A stretch of DNA of 64,000 nt from Clostridiaceae bacterium OM02-2AC (GTDB lineage Bacteria > Bacillota_I > Bacilli_A > Erysipelotrichales > Erysipelotrichaceae): contig QULU01000002.1 of the NCBI GenBank assembly GCA_003481775.1, positions 1 to 64,000 on the forward strand, read 5' to 3'. The position numbers and the translations under genes were made by a program. Below, piece by piece: positions 62,922-64,000 of this stretch. How positions within the stretch are numbered: the stretch's first letter is position 1; every line of letters starts with the position of its first letter. The notes under the pieces were generated by a model. That model had not been told where the DNA came from and did no database searches. It saw nothing but the letters and a program-made list of their open reading frames with translations.

Positions 62922-64000
62922 ATGAAGAAAAATATAAAGATAATCGTATGTTTTCTGCTGTGCTTTGTTATGACAGCCTGCAATGGTAAAGAGGAAGATA
63001 AGAAGGAACAGTCCAATGAGGTTACAGAGCTGGTGCTGGATGATAAACAAAGCAGCATGGCGATGCAGTTTGTAAAGGATTTGACACAGCGCAGATATGA
63101 TAAGCTGCAAAAGGAGTATTCCTATGATGAGCAGATGAGTCAGGCTGTACAGGAGAAATCCTTTCAGAAGCAGCTGGATGGCTATAATGACAGCCTGGGA
63201 GCATTGCTTGAGGCAGAGCAGCCTTACGGACAGAGCTATCAGGGATCGACGATCATTATGATTCCATGCCGTATGGAAGAACAGAACACCAATATCCAAC
63301 TGAGTCTGAATGATCAGGGACAAATTCAGGGACTGTTCTTTAAGCCTTACAAATCACAGAAGAAAGCTGCCAAGGCGCCTGAGGGTGTGCGTGAGAGCGA
63401 AGTGGATTTACAGATCGCGGATGGTAAGAAGCTGAATGGAAGGCTGACAACACCGGTTAAGGGAGATAGCTTTCCACTTGTTATTCTTCTGGCTGGCAGC
63501 GGAGCGAATGATATGGATGAAACTATTTACGACAACAAGCCGCTTCAGGATATCGCTTGGGGGCTTGCGAAACAAGGCATTGCGAGCTATCGTTATGATA
63601 AGCGAACCTACACGTATCCCGAATCCTTTACGCTGAAGGATACGGTTGAACAGGAGGTCATTGCCGATGCTGTCGCAGCATGTAACCAGATGAAGCAGCA
63701 AACGCAGATCGATGGAAAGAAAATCTATATTCTGGGACACAGCCTATCCGGTTATCTGATACCACGCATCGCCGCAAAAACGGACAGCTGTGCAGGCTAT
63801 ATTATGATGGCTGCACCTGCAAGAGCTTTGGATGAGCTGCTGATCGAACAGGTTACCTATCTGGCAAAGCTGGATGGTAACGTCACGAAGGAGGAACAGG
63901 CCGCTATCGAACAGTATAAGCAGGACCAGCAGGATCTGCGAAGGATTGACGAGCTGAGTGATGCCAAGATGTTTTTCGGCGGTATGTCAAAAGCGTATAT
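62922..64000 (+). CDS. Alpha/beta-hydrolase lipoprotein, 3' truncated by the window
   Basis: The frame is open from ATG 62922 to the window edge (359 residues). Lipoprotein signal: KKNIKIIVCFLLCFVMTACNG, Cys at residue 20. Residues about 40-130 resemble a DUF3887-type domain, followed from about 160 by an alpha/beta hydrolase fold with PLVILLAGSGANDMDE and the nucleophile elbow LGHSLSGY. It is an extracytoplasmic esterase or peptidase-like protein attached to the membrane. AAAAAGGGATGG precedes the start. Confidence 0.87.
   Translation, partial: MKKNIKIIVCFLLCFVMTACNGKEEDKKEQSNEVTELVLDDKQSSMAMQFVKDLTQRRYDKLQKEYSYDEQMSQAVQEKSFQKQLDGYNDSLGALLEAEQPYGQSYQGSTIIMIPCRMEEQNTNIQLSLNDQGQIQGLFFKPYKSQKKAAKAPEGVRESEVDLQIADGKKLNGRLTTPVKGDSFPLVILLAGSGANDMDETIYDNKPLQDIAWGLAKQGIASYRYDKRTYTYPESFTLKDTVEQEVIADAVAACNQMKQQTQIDGKKIYILGHSLSGYLIPRIAAKTDSCAGYIMMAAPARALDELLIEQVTYLAKLDGNVTKEEQAAIEQYKQDQQDLRRIDELSDAKMFFGGMSKAY

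Overview
The window reads as a chromosomal segment of a low-to-moderate GC Firmicute. The set of a T-box-controlled metG, a short acidic RNA polymerase delta subunit beside argS, several mannose-family PTS operons, PRD regulators and a LevR-type sigma-54 activator fits the Erysipelotrichia, for example [Clostridium] innocuum. That assignment is inference from gene content; no rRNA or other marker is present.

Region 1 (1-7022) is a sigma-54 carbohydrate locus. A LevR-like activator precedes a mannose/sorbose-family PTS (IIA-IIC-IID-IIB), a YitT-type membrane protein and the start of a Gfo/Idh oxidoreductase. A divergent PHP-domain phosphoesterase lies on the other side. Three good -24/-12 promoters are visible: one before the PTS genes and a mirror-image pair between activator and phosphoesterase. 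Region 2 (7083-20091) is mostly housekeeping: a DUF4143 ATPase with three 23-bp-spaced repeats upstream, metG with T-box, an Rpn-like nuclease, an Asp-box surface protein, and a nitrosative/oxidative stress set (Crp/Fnr regulator, cupin, Hcp with a DUF1858-like tail, hemerythrin-like protein), plus D-aminopeptidase and MazG-like genes.

Region 3 (20384-24635) is the most unusual part. About 3.9 kb of very AT-rich DNA is inserted at the 3' end of an RDD-PHP fusion gene and is bounded by 174-bp near-identical direct repeats of that 3' end. It carries a decayed IS200-type transposase, a secreted 132-residue protein with its own promoter and attenuator-like hairpin, and a four-gene membrane/ABC set. 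It looks like a candidate secreted-peptide (bacteriocin-like) and self-protection or export cassette.

Region 4 (24480-46888) is sugar metabolism: VanZ-like and GH43 proteins; an antitermination-controlled beta-glucoside PTS operon with two RAT/terminator elements and a GH1 enzyme carrying Gln in the acid/base position; a GntR-controlled operon combining a mannose-family PTS, two amidohydrolases, an eIF2B-like isomerase and a BtpA/SgcQ protein; and an ascorbate-type PTS followed by a split transketolase, with a PRD/PTS-domain regulator upstream.

Region 5 (46916-64000) is core and envelope functions: class II fructose-bisphosphate aldolase, rpoE (delta), argS, a class A penicillin-binding protein, two paralogous cell-wall-binding NlpC/P60 proteins with near-identical architecture but different catalytic domains, nagA, a two-component system with a small membrane protein upstream, a DarA-type c-di-AMP receptor, a patatin-like phospholipase, and a truncated alpha/beta-hydrolase lipoprotein.
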